A DNA stretch of 64,000 nt from Hyphomicrobiales bacterium (GCA_900473415.1 UCLR01000009.1:62001-126000); one strand, 5' to 3'; counted from the first letter of the stretch, positions 36,185-45,773 are shown. Notes: generated from the sequence alone by a model not told the origin. Made by a program: numbers and translations.

Positions 36185-37381
36185 TCAGACCTTCGCCAGA
36201 GCCTGCTCCAGATCGGCGATCAGGTCGTCCGGATGCTCCAGCCCGATCGAGAGGCGGATCAGCCCGTCGGTCACGCCCATCGCGGCGCGCACCTCCGGCG
36301 TGAAGCGCTGATGCGTCGTCGTCGCCGGATGGACGATCAGACTCTTGGCATCACCGAGATTGTTCGAGATCCGGATCAGCGTGCAGGCATCGAGCAGGCG
36401 GTAGGCGCCTTCCTTGCCACCCGGCACCTCGAAGGCGATCAGCGTCGAGGGGCCGCTCATCTGGCGGGCGATGAGCTCGGCCTGCGGATGGCTCTCGTGG
36501 CCGCAGAAGATCACCCGCGACGGGACGGAATGGGCCGCGAGCCAGTCGGCGACCTTGGTCGCATTCTCGGCCTGTTTGCCGATGCGCAGGGAGAGCGTCT
36601 CCAGCGACTTCAGCATCACCCAGGCGTTGAAGGGCGAGAGCGCGGGGCCGGTTTGGCGCAGATACTGCTGGATATCGCCTTCGATCAGTTTCTTGGAGCC
36701 GAGGATCAGTCCGCCGAGGCAGCGCCCCTGCCCGTCGATATGCTTGGTGGCGGAGTAGACGACGATATCGGCGCCGAGTTCCAGCGGGCGCTGGAAGAGC
36801 GGCGTGGCGAAGACGTTGTCGACGACGAGGATGGCACCGGCCTCCTTCGCGATCTTCGCGACGGCGGGGATGTCGATGACCTCGAGCGTCGGGTTGGACG
36901 GGCTTTCGAGGAAGAAGACCTTGGTGTTCGGCTTCACCGCCTTGCGCCAGGCCTCGATGTCGGTACCGTCGACCAGGGTCGATTCCACGCCGTAGCGCGG
37001 CAGATGATCCTCGACGATGTAGCGACAGGAGCCGAACAGGGCGCTGGCCGCCACGACATGGTCGCCGGCGCGCACCGGCGCCATCACGGCCGCGGTCACG
37101 GCCGCCATGCCCGTCGCCGTGGCGCGGCAGGCCTCGGCGCCCTCGAAGGCGGCCATGCGCTCCTCCAGCATCGCCACCGTCGGGTTCGACAGGCGGCCGT
37201 ACTGGAAGCCGGGATCGGTGTTGAGGAAGCGGCCCTCCGCCTGGGCGGCATTGTCGTAGACATGGCCCTGCGTCAGGAACAGCGCCTCGGACGTCTCGCC
37301 GTATTGCGAGCGCATGATGCCGGCATGGACGAGACGGGTTTCAGGGTGCAGCTTGGCTGCGTCGTTGTCCGATGCCGGCAT
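36185..37381 (-). CDS. metZ: O-succinylhomoserine sulfhydrylase
   Basis: The protein has 398 residues from the ATG at 37381, with AGG about six bases upstream; a further ATG at 37393 lies in a hairpin and is less likely. It has the Cys/Met metabolism PLP family pattern: FQYGRLSNPTVAMLEERMA, FFLESPSNPTLEVIDIP, and the PLP lysine in VVYSATKHIDGQGRCLGG. It makes homocysteine directly from O-succinylhomoserine and sulfide. A perfect 10-base hairpin at 37391–37416 precedes its ribosome site, suggesting control at the level of the leader. Confidence 0.93.
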   Translation of the reverse strand: MPASDNDAAKLHPETRLVHAGIMRSQYGETSEALFLTQGHVYDNAAQAEGRFLNTDPGFQYGRLSNPTVAMLEERMAAFEGAEACRATATGMAAVTAAVMAPVRAGDHVVAASALFGSCRYIVEDHLPRYGVESTLVDGTDIEAWRKAVKPNTKVFFLESPSNPTLEVIDIPAVAKIAKEAGAILVVDNVFATPLFQRPLELGADIVVYSATKHIDGQGRCLGGLILGSKKLIEGDIQQYLRQTGPALSPFNAWVMLKSLETLSLRIGKQAENATKVADWLAAHSVPSRVIFCGHESHPQAELIARQMSGPSTLIAFEVPGGKEGAYRLLDACTLIRISNNLGDAKSLIVHPATTTHQRFTPEVRAAMGVTDGLIRLSIGLEHPDDLIADLEQALAKV

Positions 37382-37390
37382 AGGAAACCT

Positions 37391-37416
37391 CATGTCCGTT
37401 CTTTTTAACGGACATG
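37391..37416 (-). promoter_or_regulatory. Perfect hairpin in the metZ leader
   Basis: CATGTCCGTT, a six-base loop and AACGGACATG form a perfect 10-base stem. It ends ten bases before the metZ ATG and touches the ribosome site. About 20 bases upstream a smaller repeat, TGTTC-N8-GAACA (37437–37454), lies in AT-rich DNA that may hold the promoter. It does not match the SAM-II riboswitch consensus I know. Confidence 0.6.
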
Positions 37417-37500
37417 GGGATTAGCATCTCTCGTTTTGTTCGTAAAGAAGAACAGATTTTCCTTTTGGGGGAACGCGTCGAGCGTTCCGTTCCGCAGGCG

Positions 37501-38241
37501 TCAGGCGGAGCGTTCGTCAAGCCGACCGAGCGGCTTGAGGAAGCCGGTGAGATCGGCCGTGACATGGTGGACATGGCCGGCCTCTACGGCGACCTGCTCC
37601 CAGGCCTCGCGGAACGGATCGGGTGTCTTCGGCACGATCAGCACGGTCTTCATGCCGAGCGCGCTCGGCACCACGAGGTTCTTCTCGATATCCTCGAACA
37701 TCGCCGCCCGGCCGGGATCGACCGCATGCTTGGCGAGGAAGTTCTCATAGGTGACGCGCTCGGGTTTCGGCGTGAAGCCGGCCTGCACGATGTCGAAGAT
37801 GTCTTCGAAATGGTGGAGGATGCCGAGCTTGCCGGCGACGTTCTCGGCATGGCCGCGCGAACCATTGGTCAGGATCAGCTTGCGACCGGGCAGCGCCGCG
37901 ATCGCCGCACCGAGATCGGGATTGGGGTCGAGCAGGGTCAGGTCGATCTGGTGGGCGAAGTCGAGGAAGTCGCCCGGGTCGATGCCGTGCTCCTGCATCA
38001 GCCCTTTCAGCGTCGTGCCGTAATGCTGGTAATAGTACTTCTGCAGCGCGCGTGACGACATCCCGTCGAGCCCGAACAGCTCGGAGAGGAACAGCGTGAT
38101 CCGCTCGTCGACCTGCGGCCAGACCTTGGCCTCGTGCGAGTACAGCGTGTTGTCGAGGTCGAAAATCCAGTGGTCGACATGCGCGAAGGCCTCCGCCGTC
38201 AGGGGCAGGGTCGCGGCCGGGGATACAGTGAGTGTTTTCAT
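37501..38241 (-). CDS. HAD-family pyrimidine 5′-nucleotidase-like phosphatase
   Basis: The protein has 246 residues from the ATG at 38241. HAD motif I is WIFDLDNTLYSHEAKVW, motif II is KLILTNGSRGHAENV, and the motif III/IV region is AMFEDIEKNL. The helical cap resembles the SDT1/PHM8 and YjjG-like pyrimidine 5′-nucleotidases. It would dephosphorylate nucleotides in the cytoplasm. It lies between metZ and argB on the same strand; in related bacteria a similar phosphatase commonly neighbours argB. Confidence 0.9.
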   Translation of the reverse strand: MKTLTVSPAATLPLTAEAFAHVDHWIFDLDNTLYSHEAKVWPQVDERITLFLSELFGLDGMSSRALQKYYYQHYGTTLKGLMQEHGIDPGDFLDFAHQIDLTLLDPNPDLGAAIAALPGRKLILTNGSRGHAENVAGKLGILHHFEDIFDIVQAGFTPKPERVTYENFLAKHAVDPGRAAMFEDIEKNLVVPSALGMKTVLIVPKTPDPFREAWEQVAVEAGHVHHVTADLTGFLKPLGRLDERSA

Positions 38242-38324
38242 CGGACTCCGAGATGTGGCGAGTCGGAGTCTGCGGTGCAAGTCCTTGGCCAAGACTTAAT
38301 GGCCGCAGCCCAATAGCCGCCTGC

Positions 38325-38418
38325 CTCATGGTCGGGCCTGACCCGACCACCTCGGAAACCAGCGCATTCTGACTATGAGATTCCCGGGTCGGAGCTTCGC
38401 TCCGCCCGAGAATGACGG
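38325..38418. repeat. Composite intergenic palindrome, degraded copy
   Basis: CTCATGGTCGGGCCTGACCCGACCAC forms one hairpin and ATTCCCGGGTCGGAGCTTCGCTCCGCCCGAGAATGACGG a second one. The arrangement matches the composite repeat family, with changes in the middle. It lies between argB and the HAD gene. Confidence 0.6.
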
Positions 38419-38424
38419 CTGGGA

Positions 38425-39321
38425 TCAGCGCCGGATGATCGTGCCGGCGCCGGTATCGGTGAAGAGCTCGATGAGGGCGGCGTGCGGCACCTTGCCGTCG
38501 AGAATGACGACCGCTTCGACGCCCTTCTCCAGCGCATAGATGCAGGTTTCGATCTTCGGGATCATGCCGCCCGAGATCGTGCCGTCGGCGATCAGTCGGC
38601 GGCATTCCTCGACCGTGAGCTCCGGGATGAGCTGCTTGTCCTTGTTGAGCACGCCTGGCACGTCGGTCAGCAGCAGCAGGCGCTTGGCGTTGAGCGCGCC
38701 CGCGATCGCGCCGGCGAAGGTGTCGGCGTTGACGTTATAGGTCTGGCCGTCCGCCGCCGCGCAGACCGGCGCGAGCACGGGGATCAGCTCGGCCTTGAGC
38801 ACGGCATCGAGCACGGTGGTGTTGACGGCCTCGGGCTCGCCGACGAAGCCGAGGTCGAGCACCTCCTCGATCTTGGAATCGGGGTCGACGATGGTGCGCG
38901 TCACCTTGCGGGCGGTCACCATATTGCCGTCCTTGCCGCAGAGCCCGATCGCCTTGCCGCCCTCGCGGCTGATATAGCCAACGATCTCCTTGTTCACCGA
39001 GCCGGCGAGCACCATCTCGACGACCTCGACGGTCGCGGCATCGGTGACGCGCAAGCCCTGCTTGAACTCGGACTGGATGCCGAGCTTCTTGAGCATCGCC
39101 GCGATCTGCGGCCCGCCGCCATGGCAGACGACCGGCTTCAGGCCGGACTGCTCGAGCAGCACGATGTCCTCGGCGAAATCCTCGGCGGTGGCGGCGTCGC
39201 CCATGGCGTTGCCGCCATACTTGATGACGATGATCTCCTGGTCATAGCGCTGCATATGCGGCAGCGCCTGGACGAGCAGGTCGGCAGCTTGCGACGGCGT
39301 CAGATGGGGATGATCGTTCAT
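38425..39321 (-). CDS. argB: Acetylglutamate kinase
   Basis: The protein has 298 residues from the ATG at 39321; an extended frame to 39450 has no family match. The amino-acid kinase fold shows [32 protein letters not shown], and [30 protein letters not shown]. It phosphorylates N-acetylglutamate in arginine synthesis. It belongs to the engB–argB gene set of Hyphomicrobiales, here with several genes inserted between them. Confidence 0.97.
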   Translation of the reverse strand: MNDHPHLTPSQAADLLVQALPHMQRYDQEIIVIKYGGNAMGDAATAEDFAEDIVLLEQSGLKPVVCHGGGPQIAAMLKKLGIQSEFKQGLRVTDAATVEVVEMVLAGSVNKEIVGYISREGGKAIGLCGKDGNMVTARKVTRTIVDPDSKIEEVLDLGFVGEPEAVNTTVLDAVLKAELIPVLAPVCAAADGQTYNVNADTFAGAIAGALNAKRLLLLTDVPGVLNKDKQLIPELTVEECRRLIADGTISGGMIPKIETCIYALEKGVEAVVILDGKVPHAALIELFTDTGAGTIIRR

Positions 39322-39505
39322 TGGGCGGACTCCGCGCGCGGCCGCAGGAGAAGGGCGCGGCCGCGCTTCTAACCGAACTTGCCGGGCGGCGGAAGAACGC
39401 TGATGCGGATCAGCCCCGTTTCGGGCTCTTGGCGGAGCCGCGATAGCCAAGCCGGGAACTCGAGCCTATCATTCCGCCGGATCATGGAAATGGGGAGATC
39501 GGTCA

Positions 39506-40915
39506 ATGACCAGTGCCCGATCCTTGTTCGACGTTCTGCGCCAATCCGTATCGGCTGAGATCGTGGACGAGATCGAAAGGCTGATCGCGACCGCGCCTGA
39601 CCGAAAGCTCAATCGCATTAACGCGCTCGCGTTCTCTGCCGAGCGGGGCCTGGACGAAGAGCAGGTGATCGGCGGTTTCTTGCACGCCGCCCGGCTCGGT
39701 CTCTTCGAATTCTCGTGGAACGTTCTTTGCCCCGGCTGTGGCGGGGTGCTCGATGCTGGCGCTTCGCTGAAGCATGTCCGCAGCGGGATCTATACCTGCG
39801 CGCTATGCGCCGCCGGCTACGAGCCTTCGCTCGACGAAATGGTCGAGGTGACGTTCACGGTCAGTCCCAATGTCAGGCGGATCGAGGCTCATCACCCGCA
39901 CCAGCTTCCGGCCATCGAGTATTTCCGTCAGATCTACTGGGGCTCGGGGGTCGATCTGCCGGAACAGGACTACGAGGCGATGGTCGACGAGTTCATCGTC
40001 GAGGCCCTGGAGCTGCCGGCCGGTGAGAAGGCCGTTATATCCCTTCAGATCGCGCAATCCTTCATCATCGTCTTCGAGCCGGTGACGCATGCCGCGCAGT
40101 TCATCGATGTGAAGGGCGAATCGACGAAGGAGCGGCAGAATCTCTCACTGGTGTTCGACAGGGCGCATCGCCACAACGACACGCTGGTGATGCACCCGGG
40201 GCCTTTGCGGATCGCCGTCGAGAATCATACCGACGTCCGCACCTTGCCGTCGGTCTGCATCGCGAACGACGCGCTCCATCATGTGCTTGGAAAGCGCCGC
40301 CCGTTCCTGACCGCCAAGCGCGTCCTCTCGAACCAGACCTTCCGGGATATCTATCGCACCGACACGCTCGACGTTGATCAGCGCTTGAAGATCGCGAGCC
40401 TGACCTTCCTCTTCACCGACCTTCGGGGGTCGACGGAACTCTATGAACGCGTGGGCGATCTCGTCGCCTTCGATCTGGTTAGGGCACATTTCAGGGTCCT
40501 GAGCGAGATCGTGGCGTCCGAGACCGGCGCCGTGGTCAAGACGATCGGCGATGCAGTCATGGCGTCGTTTCCTGCGCCTGACCGCGCCATCGCGGCTGCG
40601 GTTCGCATGCGCGACGCGATGCGTGGGATCAACGAGGCACGCGGCAAGGAGGACATGATCCTCAAGATCGGGATCCACGAAGGGCCCTGCATCGCGGTCA
40701 ATCTCAATGAGCGGCAGGACTATTTCGGGCAGACGGTGAATATCGCATCCCGCGTGCAGCATCTCGCCGCCTCGAACGAGATCTTCACCACCGATGCCGT
40801 GCTCGGCGATCCGGGTGCCAATGATCTGCTCGCCGAACTGGGATTGAAGCCGCTGCGGCAAGAGGTCGGGCTGCGCGGCGTCTCGCGGGATATCGGGGTC
40901 TTCGCCATCCAATAG
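39506..40915 (+). CDS. Class III adenylate/guanylate cyclase with N-terminal DUF5939 domain
   Basis: The protein has 469 residues. The N-terminal half has a zinc-ribbon-like pair, CPGC (75–78) and CALC (98–101), and fits the DUF5939 family. The class III cyclase domain begins near residue 295: FTDLRGSTELYE with metal Asp, then KTIGDAVMASFP with the second Asp and a purine-specifying Lys, then DYFGQTVNIASRVQHLA with the transition-state Asn and Arg. All catalytic residues are present, so it should make cAMP (or cGMP) from a nucleotide triphosphate. There is no membrane segment. It stands alone on the plus strand between argB and DUF423. The signal sensed is unknown. Confidence 0.9.
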   Translation: MTSARSLFDVLRQSVSAEIVDEIERLIATAPDRKLNRINALAFSAERGLDEEQVIGGFLHAARLGLFEFSWNVLCPGCGGVLDAGASLKHVRSGIYTCALCAAGYEPSLDEMVEVTFTVSPNVRRIEAHHPHQLPAIEYFRQIYWGSGVDLPEQDYEAMVDEFIVEALELPAGEKAVISLQIAQSFIIVFEPVTHAAQFIDVKGESTKERQNLSLVFDRAHRHNDTLVMHPGPLRIAVENHTDVRTLPSVCIANDALHHVLGKRRPFLTAKRVLSNQTFRDIYRTDTLDVDQRLKIASLTFLFTDLRGSTELYERVGDLVAFDLVRAHFRVLSEIVASETGAVVKTIGDAVMASFPAPDRAIAAAVRMRDAMRGINEARGKEDMILKIGIHEGPCIAVNLNERQDYFGQTVNIASRVQHLAASNEIFTTDAVLGDPGANDLLAELGLKPLRQEVGLRGVSRDIGVFAIQ

Positions 40916-40958
40916 CGATGCTCGCCATGGCGCGACGGCTGGAGCCAGGTGGTGTGCT

Positions 40959-41327
40959 TCAGTCTCGTTTCGCGCTCACGGCCGCAATGGCGAGCCCGAG
41001 CCAGCCGCCGAGCATGAACCAGCCGCCGGTCGGCGCCGCGCGCGGGAACAGCGCCGCATCGGCGAAGCCGCGGCGGGAGAGATCGGCCGCGAACAGCGCA
41101 GCGCCGAAGATGATGGCCGAGAGCGCGATCCGTGCGATGCCGTCGTGCAGGTAGCCGCCCTTGCGCCCTGCGGTCGCGCCGATCACGGCCGACGCATGGA
41201 ACAGCAGGATCTGCCCTGCCGTCTGAACATGGCCCGTGCTGGCGAGATGGGTCGCCGCCGCCAGCAACGCGACGCCGATAAACCCCATCAGGGCGGCGAG
41301 GGCGAGGTGGATGCGGGTGGCGGTCAT
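40959..41327 (-). CDS. DUF423 membrane protein
   Basis: The protein has 122 residues from the ATG at 41327, with GGAG about eight bases upstream. Four short hydrophobic helices cover most of it (IHLALAALMGFIGVALLAAA, AGQILLFHASAVIGATAG, ALSAIIFGAALFAADL, GWFMLGGWLGLAIAAVSA), matching DUF423/YgdD. It is an inner-membrane protein of unknown function. Confidence 0.86.
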   Translation of the reverse strand: MTATRIHLALAALMGFIGVALLAAATHLASTGHVQTAGQILLFHASAVIGATAGRKGGYLHDGIARIALSAIIFGAALFAADLSRRGFADAALFPRAAPTGGWFMLGGWLGLAIAAVSAKRD

Positions 41328-41551
41328 GGACGGGGCTCCGGTCGGCATGCCCAAGTCTGGCCTTGGCATCACTGAACGGAAAAGCGACGAAGCGCTGTCC
41401 GGGTCAAGCGCGGGCGGGCGCGGCATCGTGAAGCTGCCCGGCGTCTATTGCGACCATCCATCATCGTTCCGGCGCGTTCGGCCTGATCGCGCCGAAGGAG
41501 TCCGGCTCGAATTTCATCGGGGGCCGGTCTCCGGTTCGATCTGCGCTGACG

Positions 41552-42217
41552 TCAGATCCGCTCGGCCAGCACTCGCGCGATCGCGGCGCGGAATTCGGGG
41601 ATTCCCGTTCCCTTTTCGCTCGAGGTCAGCAGCACCTCGGGGAAGGCGGCCGCCCGACGCTTGATGGCGGCGAGCGTCTTCTCGACCATCGCGGACTGCT
41701 CGCTCTTCTTGAGCGCATCGCTCTTGGTCAGCACGACCTGATAGGAGACGGCGGCCTTGTCGAGCGTCTCCAGCACGGCGCCGTCGACATCCTTGATGCC
41801 GTGGCGGGCGTCGATCAGCACATAGACGCGCATCAGATTGGCGCGCCCGCGCAGATAGTCGTGGATCAGGTTCGTCCAGGCCGCGACCTTCTCCTTGCCG
41901 ACGGCGGCATAGCCGTAGCCCGGCATGTCGACGATGGTCAGGCGCTCGTCATGGCCGACCTGCCGAAAGAAATTGAGCTGCTGCGTCCGGCCCGGCGTAT
42001 GCGAGGTCCGGGCGAGCGCGTTGCGCCGCGTCAGCGCGTTGATCAGGCTCGACTTGCCGACATTGGAGCGTCCGGCGAAGGCGATCTCCTGCCCCACCAT
42101 CGGCGGCAGGTCGTCGATCTTGGTCGAGGCCCAGACGAAGTCCCACGGCCCTTCGAAGAGCTTACGGGCGGATTCGAGCTCGTCTTCGGTGAATGAGCTG
42201 GCGGTTTGATCGGTCAT
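41552..42217 (-). CDS. engB: Ribosome biogenesis GTPase EngB (YihA/YsxC)
   Basis: The protein has 221 residues. The GTPase motifs are G1 AFAGRSNVGKSSLINAL, G2 in TSHTPGRTQQLNFF, G3 TIVDMPGYGYAAV, and G4 VLTKSDALKK. It helps assemble the large ribosomal subunit and is usually essential. It is ten bases from the acetyltransferase stop and shares the strand of the yidC genes. Confidence 0.96.
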   Translation of the reverse strand: MTDQTASSFTEDELESARKLFEGPWDFVWASTKIDDLPPMVGQEIAFAGRSNVGKSSLINALTRRNALARTSHTPGRTQQLNFFRQVGHDERLTIVDMPGYGYAAVGKEKVAAWTNLIHDYLRGRANLMRVYVLIDARHGIKDVDGAVLETLDKAAVSYQVVLTKSDALKKSEQSAMVEKTLAAIKRRAAAFPEVLLTSSEKGTGIPEFRAAIARVLAERI

Positions 42218-42226
42218 CTGCCTTGC

Positions 42227-42859
42227 CTACACGGCTGCGCGCAGCGCGTCGATGTCGGCGCCCTGGATCGCGGCGACATTGCGCGCGATCTTCCCGGCAT
42301 CCCAATCCCACCAGCGGATCGCGAGCAGCTCGGCGACGATCTCGGGGGTAAAGCGCATCTTCGCGATCCGCCCGGGGTTGCCGGCGACCACCGCATAGGG
42401 CGGCACGTCCTTCGTCACCTGCGCCCGCGTGCCGATCACGGCGCCGTCGCCGATCGTCACGCCGGGCATGATCACCGCCTCGCGCCCGATCCAGACATCG
42501 TTGCCGATCACCATGTCGCCGCGATTATTCGGCCCCGGGCGCTTGAGCGCTTCCGGATCGCCGACGCCGAACATCTGGAAGGGAAAGGTCGAGAAGCCGC
42601 CGAGCGGATGGTTCGCGCCGTTCATGATGAACTGGGCGGCCTGGGCGATGGCGACGAATTTCCCGATGATCAGCCGGTCGCCGATGAAGTCGAAATGATA
42701 GCGCACGCAGCGCGCGACGAAATGCTCCGGTCCGCGCGAGTCGTCATAATAGCTGTAGTCGCCCACCTCGATCAGCGGATGGTCGACGATCGCCCTGAGG
42801 AAGGCGGTGCCTTTCCAGCCGGAAATGGGATGGCGCGTCAGCGGATCGGGCAGGGACAT
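42227..42859 (-). CDS. Xenobiotic acyltransferase (CatB/Vat-type, left-handed beta-helix)
   Basis: The protein has 210 residues from the ATG at 42859. It has the hexapeptide-repeat trimer pattern of chloramphenicol/streptogramin acetyltransferases: [41 protein letters not shown] (with the catalytic His), then [33 protein letters not shown]. It transfers acetyl from acetyl-CoA to a hydroxyl. An antibiotic role is possible but not shown; many such chromosomal genes have other substrates. It lies between yidC and engB, after a strong terminator. Confidence 0.88.
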   Translation of the reverse strand: MSLPDPLTRHPISGWKGTAFLRAIVDHPLIEVGDYSYYDDSRGPEHFVARCVRYHFDFIGDRLIIGKFVAIAQAAQFIMNGANHPLGGFSTFPFQMFGVGDPEALKRPGPNNRGDMVIGNDVWIGREAVIMPGVTIGDGAVIGTRAQVTKDVPPYAVVAGNPGRIAKMRFTPEIVAELLAIRWWDWDAGKIARNVAAIQGADIDALRAAV

Positions 42860-42890
42860 GGCTTGAGCAAAGAGATGGCCTGAAAAGGCG

Positions 42891-42913
42891 AAGGGCGGGG
42901 AAGCCCCGCCCTT
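42891..42913 (-). terminator. Rho-independent-type terminator after yidC
   Basis: AAGGGCGGGG-AAG-CCCCGCCCTT is a perfect 10-base stem. On the minus strand it is followed by CGCCTTTT, giving a short T-run. It lies just after the yidC stop and ends the rpmH–rnpA–yidC transcript. Confidence 0.7.
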
Positions 42914-42920
42914 CGGGCTC

Positions 42921-44801
42921 TCATTTCTTGTTGGTGTTGGCGGGCTTTGGCGCCGCCGCGGCTGTGGCATCCGCTGGCTTCTTGCCGAACATGCCCTTGA
43001 GATTGTCGAAGAGTTCGATCTTCACGCCGTTCTTCTTCATGATGAAGCCCTGCTGGGTCACCGAGAGCAGGTTGTTCCAGCTCCAGTAGATCACCAGGCC
43101 GGCCGGGAACGAGCCGAGCAGGAAGGTGAAGAACACCGGCATCCAGGTGAACATCATCTTCTGCACCGGGTCCGGCGGCTCCGGGTTCATCTTCATCTGG
43201 ATGAACATCGTGATGCCCATGATGATCGGCCAAGCGCCGAGATGCAGCATGGTCGGTGGCGTGAAGGGCAGCGCTCCGAACAGGTTGAAGATGTTGGTCG
43301 GGTCCGGCGCGGCGAGATCGTGGATCCAGCCGAAAAACGGCGCGTGCCGCATCTCGATGGTGATGAACAGGATCTTGTAGAGCGCGAAGAACACCGGAAT
43401 CTGCAGCAGCACCGGCCAGCAACCCGCGATCGGGTTGATCTTCTGGGTCTTGTACAGCTCCATCAGAGCCTGCTGCTGCTTCATCTTGTCGTCGGCATGG
43501 CGCTCGCGGATGGCGGTCATTTCCGGCTGCAGCGCCTTCATCTTCGCCATCGAGGCGTAGGACTTGTTGGCGAGCGGGAAGAACAGCCCCTTGAGCAGCA
43601 CGGTGACGATCAGGATCGCGACACCGAAATTGCCGACGTGCTTGTAGATCCAGTCGAGCAGGAAGAAGAGCGGCTTGGTGAAGAAATAGAACCAGCCCCA
43701 GTCGATCAGCAGGTCGAAGCGCAGGATCTGCAGATCGCGCTCATAGCCGTTGATCGCGGCCACTTCCTTGGCACCGGCGAAGAGCTTGGACTGCGAGGTC
43801 GCCGTCGCGCCGGGCGCCACCGCGACAGCCTCGGCCAGGAAGTCGGCCTGGAAGGTGCGGTCGTTTCCGTTCTGAAACGAGGAGAAGCGCCCCTCGAACT
43901 TGCGCTGCTGGTCAGGGATGGCGGTCGCGGCCCAGTACTTGTCGGTGATGCCGACCCAGCCGCCGACCGCATCCTTCCAGACCCGGCCGACGGTGCCGGG
44001 CGAGAGCGCCGGCTCCTTGTCGAGCTTGTCGTAGGTCCATTCCTGCAGGCCGTGCTGCTCGCCGACATAGCCGACGAGGCCCTCGTGCAGGACGTAGTAG
44101 CCGAGCGTCTGCGGCCGGCCGTGCCGGACGATCTGCCCGTAGGGGAAGAGCGTGACCGCGGCCGCACCCTTGTTCTCGACCTCGTTGCGGACCGTGAACA
44201 TGGCGTTGTCGTCGACGCTGACGACGCGCTTGAAGGTCAGGCCCTGGCCGTTGTCCCAGCTCAGCGTGACGGGCTTCGCCGGCGTCAGGGTCTGGTTGTC
44301 TGCCGTCCAGACGGTCGCGGCGTTCGGGACCGCGACATTGCTGCCGGGCGCCGCGACCCAGCCGAAATCCGAATAGTAGGCGTTGGGCCCACCGGCCGGC
44401 GAGAGCAGCACGATGATCGGGCTGTTGGGATCGACCGTCTCGCGGAAGGCCTTGAGCGAGACGTCGTCGATGCGCGCGCCGGTCAGCGAGATCGAGCCTG
44501 CGATGCGCCGCGTGTCGATGCGGACGCGCGGGCTGGCGGCCAGCGCCTGGTCGCGCGTGCCGAAGCCTTGGCCTGCTGCAGCGCCGGGCGCGGCAGAGCC
44601 GGCCGGCTGGCCGGGCGTCGCCGGGGCGGGAGCAGTACCGGAAGCAGCGGGCGCCTGCTGGCTCTGGGCCTGCTGGGTCTGCTGGGCGGCCTGCTTCTGC
44701 TTTTCCATCTGCGGCACGCCGTAGAAGAACTGCCAGCCGAGCAGCACGACCACGGACAGGACGATCGCGAGAAGCAGATTGCGGTTGTCTTCTTTCATCA
44801 T
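42921..44801 (-). CDS. yidC: Membrane protein insertase YidC
   Basis: The protein has 626 residues. It has an N-terminal anchor ([20 protein letters not shown]), an Ala/Pro/Gln-rich linker, a large periplasmic beta domain and the C-terminal insertase core: [39 protein letters not shown] with the conserved positively charged groove, and [11 protein letters not shown]. The C-terminal tail is basic. It inserts and folds inner-membrane proteins with or without SecYEG. The long linker is typical of alphaproteobacteria. It follows rnpA by 53 bases. Confidence 0.97.
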   Translation of the reverse strand: MMKEDNRNLLLAIVLSVVVLLGWQFFYGVPQMEKQKQAAQQTQQAQSQQAPAASGTAPAPATPGQPAGSAAPGAAAGQGFGTRDQALAASPRVRIDTRRIAGSISLTGARIDDVSLKAFRETVDPNSPIIVLLSPAGGPNAYYSDFGWVAAPGSNVAVPNAATVWTADNQTLTPAKPVTLSWDNGQGLTFKRVVSVDDNAMFTVRNEVENKGAAAVTLFPYGQIVRHGRPQTLGYYVLHEGLVGYVGEQHGLQEWTYDKLDKEPALSPGTVGRVWKDAVGGWVGITDKYWAATAIPDQQRKFEGRFSSFQNGNDRTFQADFLAEAVAVAPGATATSQSKLFAGAKEVAAINGYERDLQILRFDLLIDWGWFYFFTKPLFFLLDWIYKHVGNFGVAILIVTVLLKGLFFPLANKSYASMAKMKALQPEMTAIRERHADDKMKQQQALMELYKTQKINPIAGCWPVLLQIPVFFALYKILFITIEMRHAPFFGWIHDLAAPDPTNIFNLFGALPFTPPTMLHLGAWPIIMGITMFIQMKMNPEPPDPVQKMMFTWMPVFFTFLLGSFPAGLVIYWSWNNLLSVTQQGFIMKKNGVKIELFDNLKGMFGKKPADATAAAAPKPANTNKK

Positions 44802-44854
44802 GATCGGAAACGGATCTCGCTTGGTCCGGCAGGTTCAGAAAAAGGCGCGTCGGT

Positions 44855-45247
44855 CTAGCTTCGCGGCACCGCGCCACGCGGAGCACGGAGTTTCGCCTGC
44901 GGCTTTTGAGGCTTCGCCCGGTCGATGGCAATCGAAAGATCGGCCACGAGTGCGTGAAAATCGGCACCGAGCACTTCGGAGCGCGCGACGATCACGATGT
45001 CGCAGGGCTTGTGCGTCTGGTCGCGCAGGGCCTGGGCCGCGGCCGCGCGCAGGCGCCGGCGGATGCGGTTGCGCTTCACGGCATTGCCCGTCTTGCGCGA
45101 GGCGGTGAGGCCGAGGCGCAGGCTGTCGCGGCCCTCCTCGGGCGCGGCGTCGCGCACCTGCGCCATGAAGGCAGACGAACGAAAACGGCGGCCGTGCTCG
45201 GCCGCCGCCAGAAATTCTTTGCGTTGCGTCAGACGGGCGAGGCGCAT
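44855..45247 (-). CDS. rnpA: Ribonuclease P protein component
   Basis: The protein has 130 residues, highly basic. The start RLTQRKEFLAAAEHGRRF and the central RNR motif (KTGNAVKRNRIRRRLRAA) are diagnostic for RnpA. It binds the RNase P RNA to process tRNA 5′ ends. It is 54 bases from the rpmH stop and in the usual order rpmH–rnpA–yidC. The C-terminus is rich in Lys, Pro and Ala. Confidence 0.97.
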   Translation of the reverse strand: MRLARLTQRKEFLAAAEHGRRFRSSAFMAQVRDAAPEEGRDSLRLGLTASRKTGNAVKRNRIRRRLRAAAAQALRDQTHKPCDIVIVARSEVLGADFHALVADLSIAIDRAKPQKPQAKLRAPRGAVPRS

Positions 45248-45301
45248 GGCGATTGGCCAGTCTTCCGGAACGGGCGCGCTGAGGTCACGCGCCTCGGTTC
45301 G

Positions 45302-45436
45302 TCAGGCCGACAGGCGCTTGCGGCCGTGCGCGCGGCGGGCGGCGATGACCTTGCGGCCACCCTTGGTCGCCATGCGGGCGCGATAGCCGTGGCGGCGCTT
45401 GCGAACCAGCTTGCTGGGTTGATAGGTTCTCTTCAC
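45302..45436 (-). CDS. rpmH: 50S ribosomal protein L34
   Basis: The protein has 44 residues with a GTG start at 45436 (GGAG about eight bases upstream). It has the L34 family start [20 protein letters not shown] and ends [12 protein letters not shown]. It is highly basic and part of the large ribosomal subunit. It is the first gene before rnpA and yidC. Confidence 0.97.
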   Translation of the reverse strand: MKRTYQPSKLVRKRRHGYRARMATKGGRKVIAARRAHGRKRLSA

Positions 45437-45555
45437 GGTCCGTCTCCGGGGCCTTTATGAGCACGACGGCCGCGGCTTTCCCGGGGAAAGCATGGCCAAC
45501 CGAGCCTGTCATGCGATAAGGGTCGGCGCCGCCTCTCGGCTGCGCAAGTCGCGGG

Positions 45556-45584
45556 CTTATGACGGATGGACGACGCCAAGTCAA
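45556..45584 (-). promoter_or_regulatory. Sigma-70 promoter for rpmH
   Basis: On the minus strand, TTGACT (45584–45579) and CATAAG (45561–45556) are separated by 17 bases, a good match to the sigma-70 -35 and -10 boxes. It lies about 120 bases before the rpmH start. Confidence 0.7.
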
Positions 45585-45644
45585 CGGCAAAGTCGCGGCC
45601 GAACCGCGTGCTGCGGCAAGGTTTCGCGGCCTTTCTCTACCGGC

Positions 45645-45673
45645 TTGCGATTCCGGCCGACATCCCCGATATA
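45645..45673 (+). promoter_or_regulatory. Sigma-70 promoter for the SRP RNA
   Basis: TTGCGA (45645–45650) and GATATA (45668–45673) have a 17-base spacer. The predicted RNA start falls about seven bases downstream, at the start of the SRP RNA. Confidence 0.6.
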
Positions 45674-45679
45674 GCGGGC

Positions 45680-45773
45680 GGGAGGTTGGCGAGGGACGTC
45701 TCACTCGCCAACCGGGTCAGGTCCGGAAGGAAGCAGCCCTAACGAGACCGAACGGGTCTTCGTCCAGCCTCCC
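45680..45773 (+). ncRNA. ffs: Signal recognition particle RNA, small bacterial type
   Basis: The sequence contains the conserved domain IV, CAGGTCCGGAAGGAAGCAGC, which binds Ffh. The flanks fold into one long helix: GGGAGG at 45680 pairs with CCTCCC ending at 45773. The length, about 94 bases, is that of the small bacterial SRP RNA. It directs inner-membrane proteins to SecYEG with Ffh and FtsY. It directly precedes dnaX, as in many alphaproteobacteria. Confidence 0.93.

Noticed and set aside
37382..37500. SAM-II riboswitch before metZ
   Set aside because: The conserved core of SAM-II as I know it is not present; only a plain hairpin and a small repeat are seen.
42227..42859. Antibiotic-resistance gene
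   Set aside because: The CatB/Vat-like fold is clear, but such chromosomal acetyltransferases commonly have other substrates; there is no mobile context, so resistance is not claimed.
43242..44858. Open frame antisense to yidC (538 codons)
   Set aside because: It is a shadow of yidC, which is certain by family and position.
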